Of a stretch of DNA of 64,000 nucleotides, positions 23,235 to 35,709 are shown piece after piece. Every line of letters starts with the position of its first letter. The first letter of the stretch is position 1. The stretch covers positions 8,844,646 to 8,908,645 of the forward strand of contig OZ007514.1 of the NCBI GenBank assembly GCA_963931865.1, written 5' to 3'. Origin of the DNA: Axinella damicornis (lineage: Eukaryota; Porifera; Demospongiae; Axinellida; Axinellidae). Made by a program: the position numbers and the translations under genes. The notes under the pieces were generated by a model. It ran no database searches, was not told the DNA's origin, and saw only the letters and a list, made by a program, of their open reading frames with translations.

Positions 23235-23273
<39 letters not shown>

Positions 23274-23650
23274 GGAAGAGCAGGGTGGTGACATAGTTGC
23301 AGATTGTTCACAGATTGTGACCCAGTCACAGCCATAGGTATACATTGTGTATCACTTATTGGAGGGACTACCCCTTGAGCAACTAAGTGAACTCTTTGTG
23401 GGTTTAATGTGAACATGTCGCCTGTGTGGCGTCTGGACAAGTCACTCCTTTGTGAAGCCCTCCGCTGCTTGTTATAACTCTCCCAGGAATGTTCATGCAC
23501 TGAGAATGCCTCATGAAGAACCATCAGGTCAAAGGGCAGTCATTCCCATAAGCACTGTACTTGTGTCTGTGGCAGGGGTCCCAGTGTGTCACTGTGATTG
23601 TGCTATGGTCCCTCATTTCATATTGAAAGTAACCTAGAAATGTACATGTA
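21662..23650. repeat. segmental duplication, second block, copy 1
   Basis: Pieces recur in the same order at 27008-28240. Shared are TAGCCTTGTTCCAGGCCTAC, GGCACCAACACTAGCCTACC, AGCTAGCCTCATTCCCAGGC, the poly-G region with CATGGTATA.GCAGTCACATGGGG, and CACAGCCATAGGTATACATTG. An insert at about 22360-23080 is absent from copy 2. It contains GCCCCCTGGCACTCACTGGG and resembles 36340-36980. Confidence 0.75.
23235..23271 (+). repeat. poly-G tract
   Basis: About 37 consecutive G. In copy 2 of the duplication the matching site (27678-27685) is only GGGGGGGTGTGG, so the run expanded in one copy. Confidence 0.9.
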
Positions 23651-24200
23651 AGTGCTCACACTAATTTAGAATAAGCGCCGGTGTATTGTCCGGTGTGCAC
23701 TTACACATACAAGGTAGTTCTACAATTGTTTCCTTCTTCGGCTTGTGTGTATACAATGTACGGTGAGGAAAGGCAGGAGAGGTCTGCTAGGAGTATTACT
23801 GACGTGAATAGCCTTGTTCCCATGCCCCGCCCAGGTTTTCGTCACTTGTATGCAGTTAGGGAAAAGCAGGGAGGGCCTGGTACATTTCTTCACATCAGCA
23901 TGATGTAATCGTAAAATGGCAGAACAAGAATTCAACACTCGGTGTGTATGACGGTTTTCCCCACTAGCTAGATACGTGTGGTATGTTAGCTGGTACCTTC
24001 GTTCATCTCGCTGTTCTGAGCCTTAGTGTGCCCACGTTAATTTCAAGTCTTTCTGCCTATATTTCTACCCTGGTGTCACTCACGCCAGGTAATGTACCAG
24101 GCCTTCTCCCGCTTAACCATACTCATAGCGACGGAAATCTGGGAGGGGCTAGGAACAAGGCTAGATACAAATGACTTCACATGGAATTTAGGCGGATGCA

Positions 24201-24202
<2 letters not shown>

Positions 24203-24238
<36 letters not shown>
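24203..24238 (+). repeat. poly-G tract
   Basis: About 36 consecutive G following GGATGCAGAG. The related sequence at 15930-15945 has only GCAGAGGGGGAGGGG. Confidence 0.9.
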
Positions 24239-24239
<1 letters not shown>

Positions 24240-24419
24240 GGCTACAATTTTTTTTCATGGTGAACAAGATCAATATGAAGCAGGTGGCCCATGAGCTGTG
24301 TGAATCCCATTCAGTATCAAGTCACTGCCTTGTTGGGGGTTCATAGGTACTGCTGATGCCACTCCCCCTCTACATCCACCTGCTGTCCATGTGACTTCAT
24401 TCACATGATGAATGCTCCC

Positions 24420-25755
24420 AGGCCTTTCCATTTTCCTCAGTCTTCCATTTCTGCATGTTAACACAGCGAAGGCAGACCAGGCTAGGTTTGGGAACGAGGC
24501 TGTGTACCTCATAACATACATAACACTGTGTACCTCATAACATAACATTGTGTACACAGAATTGCTGTGTATACAATGCATGATTGTAGCCATTGAAGAA
24601 GTCTGTCCATGTAACGAGTGGCTTTGCAGGAACTGTGAGTCAGGCCACAATAATTAAATGGCATTGATAGATGACTTCTTTGTTGCCATGCACTAGCCCC
24701 TAATTCTCCAACCATTGAATACGTTGGTCCATGAGTGGTCTGCATCCTTGGCCATCGAGGAGGTAGACTGTTTGTGGTATGTGTCCACAATATACCACAC
24801 TGTTTGTGGCTGCAAGTGATTTATGGCACAATATGATAAGGAAAATTCCTCTGTGGGGCTCACTCAGGCTCGCCCAATTAGTGTTGTTGTGTCAGTGTAC
24901 AATATATAGGCAGTTGTGTAAACTGATAGTAGGCAGCAGAGACAGACCTTTGATTGAAGTATGGAAAACGTACCGACGGGGAAGGTGTGGAATTACATAA
25001 CATGATACTGTGGCACAGATTTCATGAAATGTCTGTCATTCAAGCAATAAAGTCCCAAGCTCTGCCTCCTGTATCACAGCCGTCCTGTAGCACATGGTGT
25101 TGTTCAAGTCCAAATATTAGGGCCTGCTTCTTGCCTGGGGTTTGTCTGCCAGTTCGTCCATCCGTATGTCTGTGGACATAAAAATGAGCAGGTTGGATGG
25201 AATAGGAATGCTTGCAGCCTTTTATTGCAATGTACAAGTTATACGAGACCTGGGAAAGCAAGGTCTTCACTCTCTGTCTAAATTATCGAATGAAACCACA
25301 CCTCGATTTCAATATTGATTACAGTAGGCCATATGCTATTCGATGTTGCCAGTGCAGGTGGGAATGGCCAGACAATGCTAATTGGAAGTGGTGGTAATTG
25401 AAATCCCTGTGTCCAAAACATTATGTACACAGGAAAATGTGATGTACTAATTTTAGCTTCCATGCAATCACCTGGAATATCTACTCGCAGAGAAGCGTAG
25501 GTATCTGCTGTCATTATAAACCCTTCAAGATTGTATGGAAGTAGCCAGACGGCCCCCACGAGCACTGTTTGGGGCCGTCTTGTCGATTTGCAAAGCGTTT
25601 GAGGATTGCCACAGCAGCCCCTTGTCTTCTATTTGTAAGGCTAATTGCAATAACTTTTAATAACCATCCACTGAAAGAAAGGCAATAATGACTCATGACG
25701 TATGCAGTGGTCAACCTCCTCTGAGTTATCCTGGGTGTTGTAGTTGAGGTACGTA
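24420..25755. repeat. segmental duplication block, copy 2
   Basis: Related to 16019-17720 and then directly to 19190-19400 (GCAATCACCTGGA.TATC.ACTC, CAACCTCCTCTGAGTTATCC). The segment equivalent to about 17720-19200, which includes LRR exon 1, is missing here, so this copy has lost that exon by deletion. Confidence 0.7.
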
Positions 25756-26335
25756 CCGTAGTGTCCCGCTAATACACCCCCTTCGAAAATATGCCCTCCC
25801 CCTCTTTTCACCCAAGTTCCTGCACAGGGTAGTTTGACTCGTTTGAACCCCTCCTGGTGAGCATCTTCTAGAATATCTAAACTACACGTGCGCAACTTAA
25901 TTCAGTCGGTCGGTACGCGGTAGTCACCATTGACGTCGACGATACAAGTCATCTTGCTGCCACCCTTCTGCAGGAAATGCCAGGAAATGTCCCGTGGTAC
26001 ATGATCGACAGTATTGCTGTTCTTGAGGATGGCTACAGCAAAGTCGTCATGAATGTTTTATAATATTATATGGTCCTCGTGTTGAAGTGGCAGCTCTTCT
26101 CGCCGATGTAGGGAGACCACGCATGATGACCACGAACAGTACTGGCGATTGTTTGTACTTCTGTAACTGTGAACATGAACCATGGCAGTATCATAATAGC
26201 ATAGCAAAACGATTTGAGGGGAGCATATAGTCGAGACTAATTGCAAATTATTCGAAAATACGCCCCCTCCCCACTTTAATTTGGGCTGGATGTGGTGTAC
26301 ACAATGGAGGGGGGCGTATTAACTGGAGACTACGG
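25756..26335. mobile_element. TA-flanked MITE with CCGTAGT ends
   Basis: The left end is CCGTAGTGTCCCGCTAATAC followed by ACCCCC. The inverted right end is CCGTAGTCTCCAGTTAATAC followed by GCCCCCC. TA lies at 25754-25755 and 26336-26337. No transposase is present. Confidence 0.7.
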
Positions 26336-26337
26336 TA

Positions 26338-27007
26338 AATCTTGTCAAGAAACCTTGAGCAGGAAGCAAGGCATGTAATCGTGCTTCATGGCAGTCAAAT
26401 CTGAACTAGTGTGCAAGCATTTTATCACATCAGTAGCTGAGGTACGTGTATTTTTTCGATACGGATTGTTTGGTACGTTGTTCTTACTTTTCTCGAATGG
26501 GAAGTATCTTGCATCATGGATGATATCAGTTCAATGTTGCTAACTGACAGAAGTCACTTAACAAGTTGGGCTATCAATCATGAACAATGCTGACATAAGT
26601 AGTTAACATGTAGACCAAACATCATTATAGTAGCTCATGCTGTAGCCGTTGTATGTTGGTTGAATCAATTACATTCACCAAAAATCTCTAGTGTGAAGAC
26701 TGCTAGTAACTCGATTCTACTGTTTAAAGACAACCTCAGAAGCACTAAGGCGTGACAGAGGTGTGACAGAGGCGTGGCAGAGGCGTGACAGAAGCGTTAT
26801 AGGGCTAGACTGAGCAGTCCTCGAAAGGACGACCCTTGAGTGCGAATAACCGCCATCTTGACTCCCCTCTTTGGAATACAGCTTTGTATAACTTCACAAC
26901 GGTCATCACTACTTACAAAAATGCACTTGACCTTTCGGCTAAGAATATGTACTTGACCTTTCTCCTTAGGACAAGCACTGCACTTTTAACTTATAACCTA
27001 CTCAAAA
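26338..27007. other. intron, no gene; short tandem repeat
   Basis: About 26338-26440 continues the duplicated block (CTTGTCAAGAA..GAGCAGGAAG). Bases 26748-26798 hold repeats of GGCGTGACAGA. No exon was recognised. Confidence 0.5.
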
Positions 27008-28240
27008 ATCTAGCCTTGTTCCAGGCCTACAGCCTGGGAACAAGGCTAAGTCTGATTGTGCGAAGTTGCTCTAGGCAATGCAATGACATAGCCATGAGTT
27101 TGGGCTTTTACATTATCACAGATCGCTTGTAGTTGCATTTCTGTCTCATGTAACAGCCTAGGATCTTCGGGTCCCCGGGTCCTTGGGTTCCTAGGTCCTT
27201 GGGTCCACTGAAGAACAAGGTAACAAACTATACCTTAAGGTCATTATTATTAGGTTACTGCATAATACAGCTTTAATTTAACTATCCAGCAACTGTTGAA
27301 TTACTAATTCTCGGAATCCGTTCAAGTGGCACCAACACTAGCCTACCAGCACTAGTTGGTAGGTTAGTGCTAGGTAGGGCAAACTCACTTCTCACAATGA
27401 TGCCTGAGGTTTTACTCTCACCTCGTGATGATCGCGCATCCACCAGCTTGTACTATACAGCTAGCCTCATTCCCAGGCTGCTTCGTAGGCAGCTAGCTTA
27501 CAGTGTGCCCCAATTACTGCACATGTATGTGAGGTCACATACTGCTAATATTGTTTGCTCATTCAAAATTTAGCAAATTCTACATTGTGCGACAATTAGT
27601 ACCCGCAAATAATAGTGACCTTAACGTAGAATGTGAGGGTTGGTTTTGGTGCGTACATGGTATATATGCAGTCACATGGGGGGGTGTGGCCGGCCAGTGT
27701 TGGATAAGCAGGGTGGTGACATAGTTGCAGATTGTTCACAGATTGTGACCCAGTCACAGCCATAGGTATACATTGTGTAGCACTTATGGGAGGGACTACC
27801 CCTTGAGCAACTAAGTGAACTCTTTGTGGGTTTAACTCATTACCTACTACTGCAAACAGCTCAAAGAAGCAGAAGAACATGTACAAAGTATTAACGCCTA
27901 ATATTAACCCCCCTATATAAAATCTTATGGGCTTATGGGTATCCTCCGGGCTCATTTGGCTGCTACGGGGTGCAATGGGTTAATGTGAACAAGTCGCCTG
28001 TGTGGCGTCTGGACAAGTCACTCCTTTGTGAAGCCCTCCGCTGCTTGTTGTACACTGTAACTCTCCCAGGAATGTTCATGCATGGAGAAATTCAATGCCT
28101 CACGAAGAACCATGCAGGTCAAAGGGCAGTCATTCCCATAAACACTGTACTTGTGTCTGTGGCTGGTTACCCAATGTGTCACTGTGCTATGGTCCCTCAT
28201 TTCACCACTGAATATTGAAGAAATATACATGTAAGTGCTC
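27008..28240. repeat. segmental duplication, second block, copy 2
   Basis: Related in order to 21662-23650 but shorter. It includes fold-back copies at 27008-27050 and 27460-27500. No LRR exon equivalent to 21270 is present in this half. Confidence 0.75.
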
Positions 28241-28251
28241 ACACTAATTAC

Positions 28252-28420
28252 CCCGCGCGCATGTGCGAAGCGGTGTTAAGCAATCGGTTTTGTCTGTCAG
28301 TCAGTCAGTCAGTCGTCTGTCAGTCGTCTGTCTGTCAGGCGAAAAAAATTGAAATCTCCCCTCATAGACCCTCCTAAACCATCAAAATGGAGTCAAATAG
28401 CAAAAATGCTCTATGTGTAC
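28252..28420. repeat. GTCAGTCAGTC-containing repeat
   Basis: Contains GCAATCGGTTTTGTCTGTCAG followed by GTCA/GTCT repeats, then GCGAAAAAAATTGAAATCTC. An inverted copy lies at about 52490-52650 inside an intron of the MULE gene. Confidence 0.7.
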
Positions 28421-28934
28421 CTGACTGAAGTCAAGGCCCTCCGTTTCGCTGTATTCCAGGCTAGGTTTGGGAACGAGGCTGTGTACCAAGTGCTAGGTGA
28501 AATGCATGACATTGTGGGGCAAGCCCGAGTTAGCAAAATGGAGCAGGTGGTCTGCTAAATTTGAATGTGGTAGAGTAAGCAAAGTACACTGCCTGCATCA
28601 TCACGTGCAGCTCAGGACACGGAGTATGCACATGACTGTCATCAGAACGTGACTGAGCACAACCTCAGCCCACAGAATATCACACATAAGTACACACATA
28701 CACACAACACAGGAACTCTAGCTGAAACAGTTTTAGCAGGCACAGCACACATGGCCTATGCATGCTGCATGCTCGTCCAACACACCATGTCCTTTCAGAA
28801 TGTGCAGTTGACATGAACAGATGAACGCACTCTCGCTGTCTTTCTCGGCATGTGCTAGCCCCCATGCATCGGAAGAGGTCGGTCCACGTAACAAGTGACC
28901 TTGTAGGAACTGTGAGTCAGGCAACAATACAATT

Positions 28935-29319
28935 ACAGTGAAACCTGTCTACTGTGGTCACCTGAAGACCAAGTATATTTGGCCTCATTACAGAGATGGC
29001 TGGAATGTAGGTGACCTCTCTAAAGCGGTCCTGTGAAGTTTTAATGTGATTGACCTCATTACAAAGGTTAAATGCATGTACGGCACAAGCACACATGCAT
29101 TTCACGAACGCACACATGCATGCATGCACGTACGCACTGGCCATCATTGGCAGTGTATTAGCTATAGCATGCTATAGCGTGCTTGGGCTGGAGCAACGTG
29201 GCCACATTACGCAGGTGACCGCTATAGTAAAGTATGGTGACTTTGGCTCAAATTTCCAAGCTGACTGCAAAGTGGAGGTGACTGCCTTATTCAGGTGACT
29301 GCTACGGCAGGTTTCACTG
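28935..29319. mobile_element. pogo/Tigger-type MITE
   Basis: The ends are TA-CAGTGAAACCTGTCT and inverted TA-CAGTGAAACCTGCCG, the widespread pogo/Tigger terminal sequence with a TA target. It is 385 bp, without transposase. Confidence 0.75.
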
Positions 29320-29695
29320 TATTAAATGAAATTTTTCTTGCCACACTGTAGCTCTTATTACTCTGGCCATTGAATATGTTGGTCCACGAGTGGTCTGCAT
29401 CCTTGGCCATCGAGGAGGTAGACTGTTCATGGTACATGTCCTCAACTCGTTCAGTCACTTGTGTATAAAATATCAGTTGCAAGCGATTGAATACACAACG
29501 TACGAAATATAGATCAGGAATAAACTCGTCTATGTGGGGCTCACTCAGGCTCACCCCACTTAGTGTTCTTGCGTCAATGTACAGTAGGCAGTGTGAGATA
29601 TTAATTCTTTAGCCTTGATTCCGGACTTTTGATTGCAGTAGGGAAAACCAAGGGGAAGGCGTGGAACATTACATCACATGATACATGTCATGAAA

Positions 29696-30165
29696 CAGAC
29701 CTGTCAAGGTCGGCAGCCTCACTTGAGTGAGACCCCACCTCAAAATGAGTGAGATTGGCACAAAATGAGTGAGACCCCATGAACACTCATCCAATTTAAA
29801 CTCATGACACAATAAATACCCTTCACAATGACGAATTTGACCTGTGAAGGTCAAGGTCAAGGCAGAAATTCATGACTGAATAAACATACAACGGCAACTT
29901 CACTATCAAATTCGTTGCCACGAGCTGAGAACTTGAACACGCGCGTCATGTAAGTGGGTATAATTGAATCAACCATTGAGAAACCTGTCAGTATCCACTT
30001 AGGGAAGTCAATGAAATGCTTACTACATAGTGCTTCAGTGTTCAAAGGGAGCACAGTAACATGCTTGGTGCAAATGCGTGAGATTTGGATATGCATGCGT
30101 GTGAGCGTGAGATGACACGTAAATGCGTGTGTCTCACGCAGGATGCGTGAGACTTGACAGGTCTG
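29696..30165. mobile_element. inverted-repeat element with CAGACCTGTCAAG ends
   Basis: CAGACCTGTCAAG at the left and its inverted copy CTTGACAGGTCTG at the right. The interior has GTGAGACCCC(A) and ATGCGTG-rich stretches. An 8-bp duplication is not clear, so a hAT assignment stays open. Confidence 0.6.
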
Positions 30166-30738
30166 CATCGTGAAATGATCATTCAAGCAATAAAGTCCCA
30201 AGCTCTGCCTCCTGTATCACAGCCATCCTGTAGTGGTTTTATTTCAAGTCCAAATATTAGGGGCTGGCACATGTCTGGAGTTTGTCTGTTTCTGTAGCTC
30301 CTCTGTTGTTGGATATAGGCTTCTTTTGTGCAGCAGTATCACATGATGTAATCTTCCAGACCCTCCAGCTCTGTTCCCGTACTGCCAGTGCAGTGTGAAT
30401 GGCCTGAGACTGTGTTCTTAGTTGCAAGTGGTGCTAATTGAGATTCCTGTGTACATAACATTATGTACACAGGACGGCCTCTTTACAAACATTAATTATC
30501 TCTATTAGCAGCTTTGCATTGTCTGTCAGGCTTTGCAACTGTTGTCTGTTCTGTCAATTCTGGTGTCAGACACTAGCAGGTCACATAGCACACTACCCAG
30601 TACTGGAATAGGCTGCACATGGCTTCAAAATGTGTGACCACACCCATCAGTGGAAGTGTACTGTATGGACTGGCTTCTCTCCTCTCATAGCATTATGTGT
30701 TTCACGATACACAATGCATGCATGTGCATTACTTGGCA

Positions 30739-31741
30739 GCAAAGGGTGTGATCAAATCAGGCCACACCCCTTTGTAACTCACTCGTGTCTCTGGACATCA
30801 TATCTGTTGACAGCATATGGACCGTATATGAATTGATCCCTTAGCACTTCAGGTGGACAAAACCAATCAGTACGTTAGCCCACACAATGGGATGCGGTAA
30901 TTATAGTGTCACTTGGAAGCACAGCTGTCGGACTGTATGTGTATACTGAGACAAATGGGATGAGGGATGACAACACCTAGTTATATGTACTGTCCCATTA
31001 CTTATGTTTCGTTTTCACTACTTGCACTAACACTCTCTTCAACAGCCTTAGTGATAACAGAATTGGAGATGGTGGAGCCGTGTCTTTGGGGGAAGCTCTC
31101 AGGGTGAACCACAGCTTGGAAACACTGAAGTAAGTAACTGTTTGGGCTCACATGATCTTAGCTGAATAATTACAGTGTTTACTGGGAAATATCACAAGTC
31201 TGTTGCCCGTATTGTCACGAGTGCCGCAGGCTCAACTGACAATACGGCTACAGATGAGTGATGTTTCCCAGTACACACTGTATAATACGTTTATCAGGTT
31301 TCCACATCATTGGAATGAGTCGATATTGCGGTACTACTTGGTAACGGGACATTGTGGCTTGGCAACAATTGCGCTCACAATCAGCATATATACTAACGGT
31401 ACAGCCTCGTTCCCAGACCGTGTGGGACTTACGTACCGTGCAACCTGAAATGGCTGCCCACAACTTGGTTTGCAGTTGGAGAAGGGGGCCTCTTGTCATC
31501 ATTTGATAATTTGAATACGCAAGCCCTGAGTAAGTTGGCCACCGCCCCTCTAATAGTATAGCCACGCCAAGTCCACACCTCCATCCCTTCTAGCCCACTC
31601 CAGCAGTTCCAGGCCAGCATCTGACAAGGCTTACATGCAACTGGTACTATATCCTTCATCTTGAATTCCTTGTGTTATACATCCAATAACAATCATGCCC
31701 TAGGGGGATGCAATAACCCACTTCCAACATGGGTGATATGG
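30739..31741 (+). repeat. LRR tandem unit 1
   Basis: The first of six ~1.08-kb units, each with intron sequence, one LRR exon, a ~110-bp fold-back (31172-31281 here) and a long downstream intron block (TTGCAGTTGGAGAAGGGGGC). It starts with a partial GCAGCAAAGGGTGTGATCA segment. The recurring open frames in intron parts are not supported as genes. Confidence 0.9.
31046..31129 (+). CDS. LRR exon 3
   Basis: An 84-bp phase 2-2 exon in tandem unit 1: LSDNRIGDGGAVSLGEALRV then NHSLETL, between CTCTTCAACAG and GTAAGT. The canonical LRR consensus has full leucine spacing. Confidence 0.88.
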
Positions 31742-31779
31742 GAAAATCTCACGGCCTAGTTTCTCTGGCTAGCATTACT

Positions 31780-32820
31780 TTGCCGCGACGGATGTGATCA
31801 AATCTGGCCACACCCCTTTGTAACTCACTCCTGTCTCGGGACATCATATCTGTTGACAGTGGTATGGACCGTATATGGACCATTGAATTGATCCCTGAGC
31901 ACTTCAGGTGGACAAGTGATAGCTATACAAAACCAATCAGTATGTTAGCCCACACAATGGGATGCCGTAATTATAGTGTCAGTTGGAAGCACAGCTATTG
32001 GACTGTATGCGTACTGAGACAAATGGGACGAGGGATGACAACACCTAGTTATATATACTAACTGTCCCATTACTCAGATATTTCGTTTTCACTGCTTGCA
32101 CTAACTCTGGAGTACTCTCTTCAACAGTCTTCAATATAACGAGATTGGAGATGGTGGAGCCGTGTCTTTGGGGGAAGCTCTCAGGGTGAACCACAGCTTA
32201 AAAACACTGATGTAAGTAACTGTTTGGGCTCACATGATCTTAGCTGAATAATTATGTATTATACAGTGTTTACTGGGAAATATCATAAGTCTGTTGCCGT
32301 ATTGTCACGAGTGCCGCAGGCTCAAGTGACAATACGGCTACAGATGAGTGATGTTTCCCAGTACACACTGTATAATACATTTATCCTGTTTCCACGTCAT
32401 TGGAATGCGTCGACATCGATATTGCGGTACTACTTGGTAACGGGACATTGTGGCTTGGCAACAATTGCGCTCACAATCAGCATACTAACGGTACAGCCTC
32501 GTTCCCAGGCCGTGTGGGACTTACGTACCGTGCAACCTGAAATGGCTGCCCACAACTTGGTTTGCAGTTGGAGAAGGGGGCCTCTTGTCATTCTTTGATA
32601 GTTTGAATACGCAAGCCCTGAGTAAGTTGGCCACCGCCCCTCTAATAGTATAGCCACGCCAAGTCCACACCTCCATCCCTTCTAGCCCACTCCAGCAGTA
32701 AGGTTCCAGGCCAGCATCTGACAAGGCTTACATGCAACTGGTACTATATCCTTCATCTTGAATTCCTTGTGTTATACATCCAATAACAATCATGCCCTAG
32801 GGGATGCAATAACCCACTTC
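31780..32820 (+). repeat. LRR tandem unit 2
   Basis: Aligned end to end with unit 1. Exon-to-exon spacing is 1082 bp (31046 to 32128). It carries the same fold-back and downstream block. Confidence 0.9.
32128..32211 (+). CDS. LRR exon 4
   Basis: An 84-bp phase 2-2 exon: LQYNEIGDGGAVSLGEALRV then NHSLKTL. It shares LQYN and SLKTL with LRR exon 8 at 45155, marking those two units as sisters. Confidence 0.88.
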
Positions 32821-32869
32821 CTACATGGGTGATATGGGAAAATCTCACTGCCTAGTTTCTCTGGCTAGC

Positions 32870-33922
32870 ATTACTTTGCAGCAAAGGGTGTGATCAGATC
32901 TGGCCACACCTCTTTGTAACTCACTCATGTCTCTGGACATCATATCTGTTGACAGCGGTATGGACCGTATATGGACAATTGAATTGATCCCTGAGCACTT
33001 CAGGTGGACAAGTGATAGCTATACAAAACCAATCAGTACGTTAGCCCACACAATGGGATGCCGTAATTATAGTGTCACTTGGAAGCACAGCTGTCAAACT
33101 GTATGTGTACTGAGACAAATGGGACGAGGGATGACAACACCTAGTTATACGTACTAACTGTCCCATTACTGATATTTCGTTTTCACTACTTGCATTAACT
33201 CTGGAGTACTCTCTTCAACAGCCTTAGTGATAGCGGAATTGGAGATGGTGGAGCCGTGTCTTTGGGGGAAGCTCTCAGGGTGAACCACAGCTTGGAAACA
33301 CTGAAGTAAGTAACTGTTTGGGCTCACATGATCTTAGCTGAATAATTACAGTGTTTACTGGGAAATATCACAAGTCTGTTGCCCGTATTGTCACGAGTGC
33401 CGCAGGCTCAACTGACAATATGGCTACAGATGAGTGATGTTTCCCAGTACACACTGTATAATACATTTATCATGTTTCCACGTCATTGGAATGAGTCGAT
33501 ATTGCGGTACTACTTGGTAACGGGACATTGTGGCTTGGCAACAATTGCGCTCACAATCAGCATACTAACGGTACAGCCTCGTTCCCAGGCCGTGTGGGAC
33601 TTACGTACCGTGCAACCTGAAATGGCTGCCCACAACTTGGTTTGCAGTTGGAGAAGGGGGCCTCTTGTCATTCTTTGATAATTTGAATACGCAAGCCCTG
33701 AGTAAGTTGGCCACCGCCCCTCTAATAGTATAGCCACGCCAAGTCCACACCTCCATCCCTTCTAGCCCACTCCAGCAGTAAGGTTCCAGGCCAGCATCTG
33801 ACAAGGCTTACATGCAACTGGTACTATATCCTTCATCTTGAATTCCTTGTGTTATACATCCAATAACAATCATGCCCTAGGGGGATGCAGTAACCCACTT
33901 CCTACATGGGTGATATGGGAAA
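32870..33922 (+). repeat. LRR tandem unit 3
   Basis: Exon spacing from unit 2 is 1094 bp. Its upstream intron and exon are almost identical to unit 5 (35710 onward). Confidence 0.9.
33222..33305 (+). CDS. LRR exon 5
   Basis: An 84-bp phase 2-2 exon: LSDSGIGDGGAVSLGEALRV then NHSLETL. It is identical base for base to LRR exon 7 at 36062. Confidence 0.88.
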
Positions 33923-34600
33923 TTATCATACACCTACGTTTGAATAATGTACAGCAGTCAATGGGAAAGCCTGGTACGCAAGCGCAGTTGATGTACAGTA
34001 GGTCACGTGAAAAATCCGTATTAGTACTGTTGGTCACGCGAGAGATCCGTATTATGTACAGTAAGTCACGTGCGCTACAGCAAATCTATGTCCGAGACTA
34101 CCTGGACTAGCTGATACTGACTACCTTTTGGGCTCCTGAAGAGGACTGACTTACATCTCGATACTTCCGGAAGTCGAGGTTGAACTCGTTCGTATACTCG
34201 GGCATCCCGTTTGAAATGGACCGTACAACTGCCAGTCATCAGCGTGGACCGACCGTACAGCTGCCGTGGCTCCGCCTTGGGCTTGGTACGCAGGCCTTCT
34301 CGCCCAAGCGTTTGAAGCTTGCCGTACTAACGCGAAGGGTGAACCAGAACTGAAAAATATTGTCGCCAAGCAAGCTATGGTAACGCGCATTCGCTACGTT
34401 CATTGGTAGAGGAACGTGCAATGAAATTCCAGGTTTGTATGATAAAATCAGTATCACCATAGTACCAAGCTATACCGGAAACATATCACTCGTTTGTCGC
34501 CTTCGGCATTGTTACTCGTGCTTCACACTCGTAACAATACTACGGCAACAAACTCGTGATATTTTCCGGTATAGCTTGGTACTATGGTGATACTTATATA
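33923..34600. mobile_element. 678-bp insertion in LRR unit 3/4, ending in a 143-bp fold-back
   Basis: Sister units read GGGAAAATCTCACGGCC here without interruption. The insert carries repeats of GTCACG(T/C)G..ATCCGTATTA (about 34001-34070). At 34451-34593 a hairpin has perfect 31-bp arms beginning GTATCACCATAGTACCAAGC. The boundaries come from comparing units. The origin of the non-hairpin part is unknown. Confidence 0.7.
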
Positions 34601-34614
34601 ATCTCATGGCCTAG

Positions 34615-35695
34615 TTTCTCTGGCTAGCATTACTTTGCAGCGAAGGATGTGATTAAATCTGGCCACACCTCTTTGTAACTCACTCATGTCTCGGGACATC
34701 ATATCTGTTGACAGTGGTATGGACCGTATATGGACCATTGAATTGATCCCTGAGCACTTCAGGTGGACAAGTGATAGCTATACAAAACCAATCAGTACGT
34801 TAGCCCACACAATGGGATGTCGTAATTATAGTGTCACTTGGAAGCACAGCTGTCGGACTGTATGTGTACTGAGACAAATGGGACGAGGGATGACAACACC
34901 TTGTTATGTGTACTAACTGTCCCATTACTGATATTTTGTTTTCACTACTTGCATTAACTCTGGAGTACTCTCTTCAACAGCCTTAGATCTAACAGGATTG
35001 GAGATGGTGCAGCCGTGTCTTTGGGGGAAGCTCTCAGGGTGAACCACAGCTTGGAAACACTGATGTAAGTAACTGTTTGGGCTCACATGATCTTAGCTGA
35101 ATAATTACAGTGTTTACTGGGAAATATCACAAGTCTGTTGCCCGTATTGTCACGAGTGCCGCAGGCTCAACTGACAATACGGCTACAGATGAGTGATGTT
35201 TCCCAGTACACACTGTATAATACATTTATCAGGTTTCCACGTCATTGGAATGAGTCGATATTGCGGTACTACTTGGTAACGGGACATTGTGGCTTGGCAA
35301 CAATTGCGCTCACAATCAGCATACTAACGGTACAGCCTCGTTCCCAGGCCGTGTGGGACTTACGTACCGTGCAACCTGAAATGGCTGCCCACAACTTGGT
35401 TTGCAGTTGGAGAAGGGGGCCTCTTGTCATTCTTTGATAATTTGAATACGCAAGCCCTGAGTAAGTTGGCCACCGCCCCTCTAATAGTATAGCCACGCCA
35501 AGTCCACACCTCCATCCCTTCTAGCCCACTCCAGCAGTAAGGTTCCAGGCCAGCATCTGACAAGGCTTACATGCAACTGGTACTATATCCTTCATCTTGA
35601 ATTCCTTGTGTTATACATCCAATAACAATCATGCCCTAGGGGATGCAATAACCCACTTCCTACATGGGTGATATGGGAAAATCTCACGGCCTAGT
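34615..35695 (+). repeat. LRR tandem unit 4
   Basis: Follows the insertion. Exon spacing from unit 3 is 1759 bp, equal to the unit plus the 678-bp insert. Confidence 0.9.
34981..35064 (+). CDS. LRR exon 6
   Basis: An 84-bp phase 2-2 exon: LRSNRIGDGAAVSLGEALRV then NHSLETL. An Ala replaces one Gly of the GDGG motif found in the other units. Confidence 0.88.
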
Positions 35696-35709
35696 TATCT
35701 CTGGCTAGC

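Larger units (their letters stand above)
28440..30480. repeat. segmental duplication block, copy 3
   Basis: A third copy of the 16019-17720 block, interrupted by two small elements at 28935-29319 and 29696-30165. GGAACGAGGCTGTGTACCAAGTGCTAGGTG and the GCAGGAACTGTGAGTCAGGC region are shared. The block precedes the LRR tandem array. Confidence 0.7.

Noticed and set aside
31203..31448. Repeated frames of 67-114 codons in each LRR unit, both strands
   Set aside because: They recur only because the intron is tandemly duplicated; lengths and starts differ between copies and no domain is visible.
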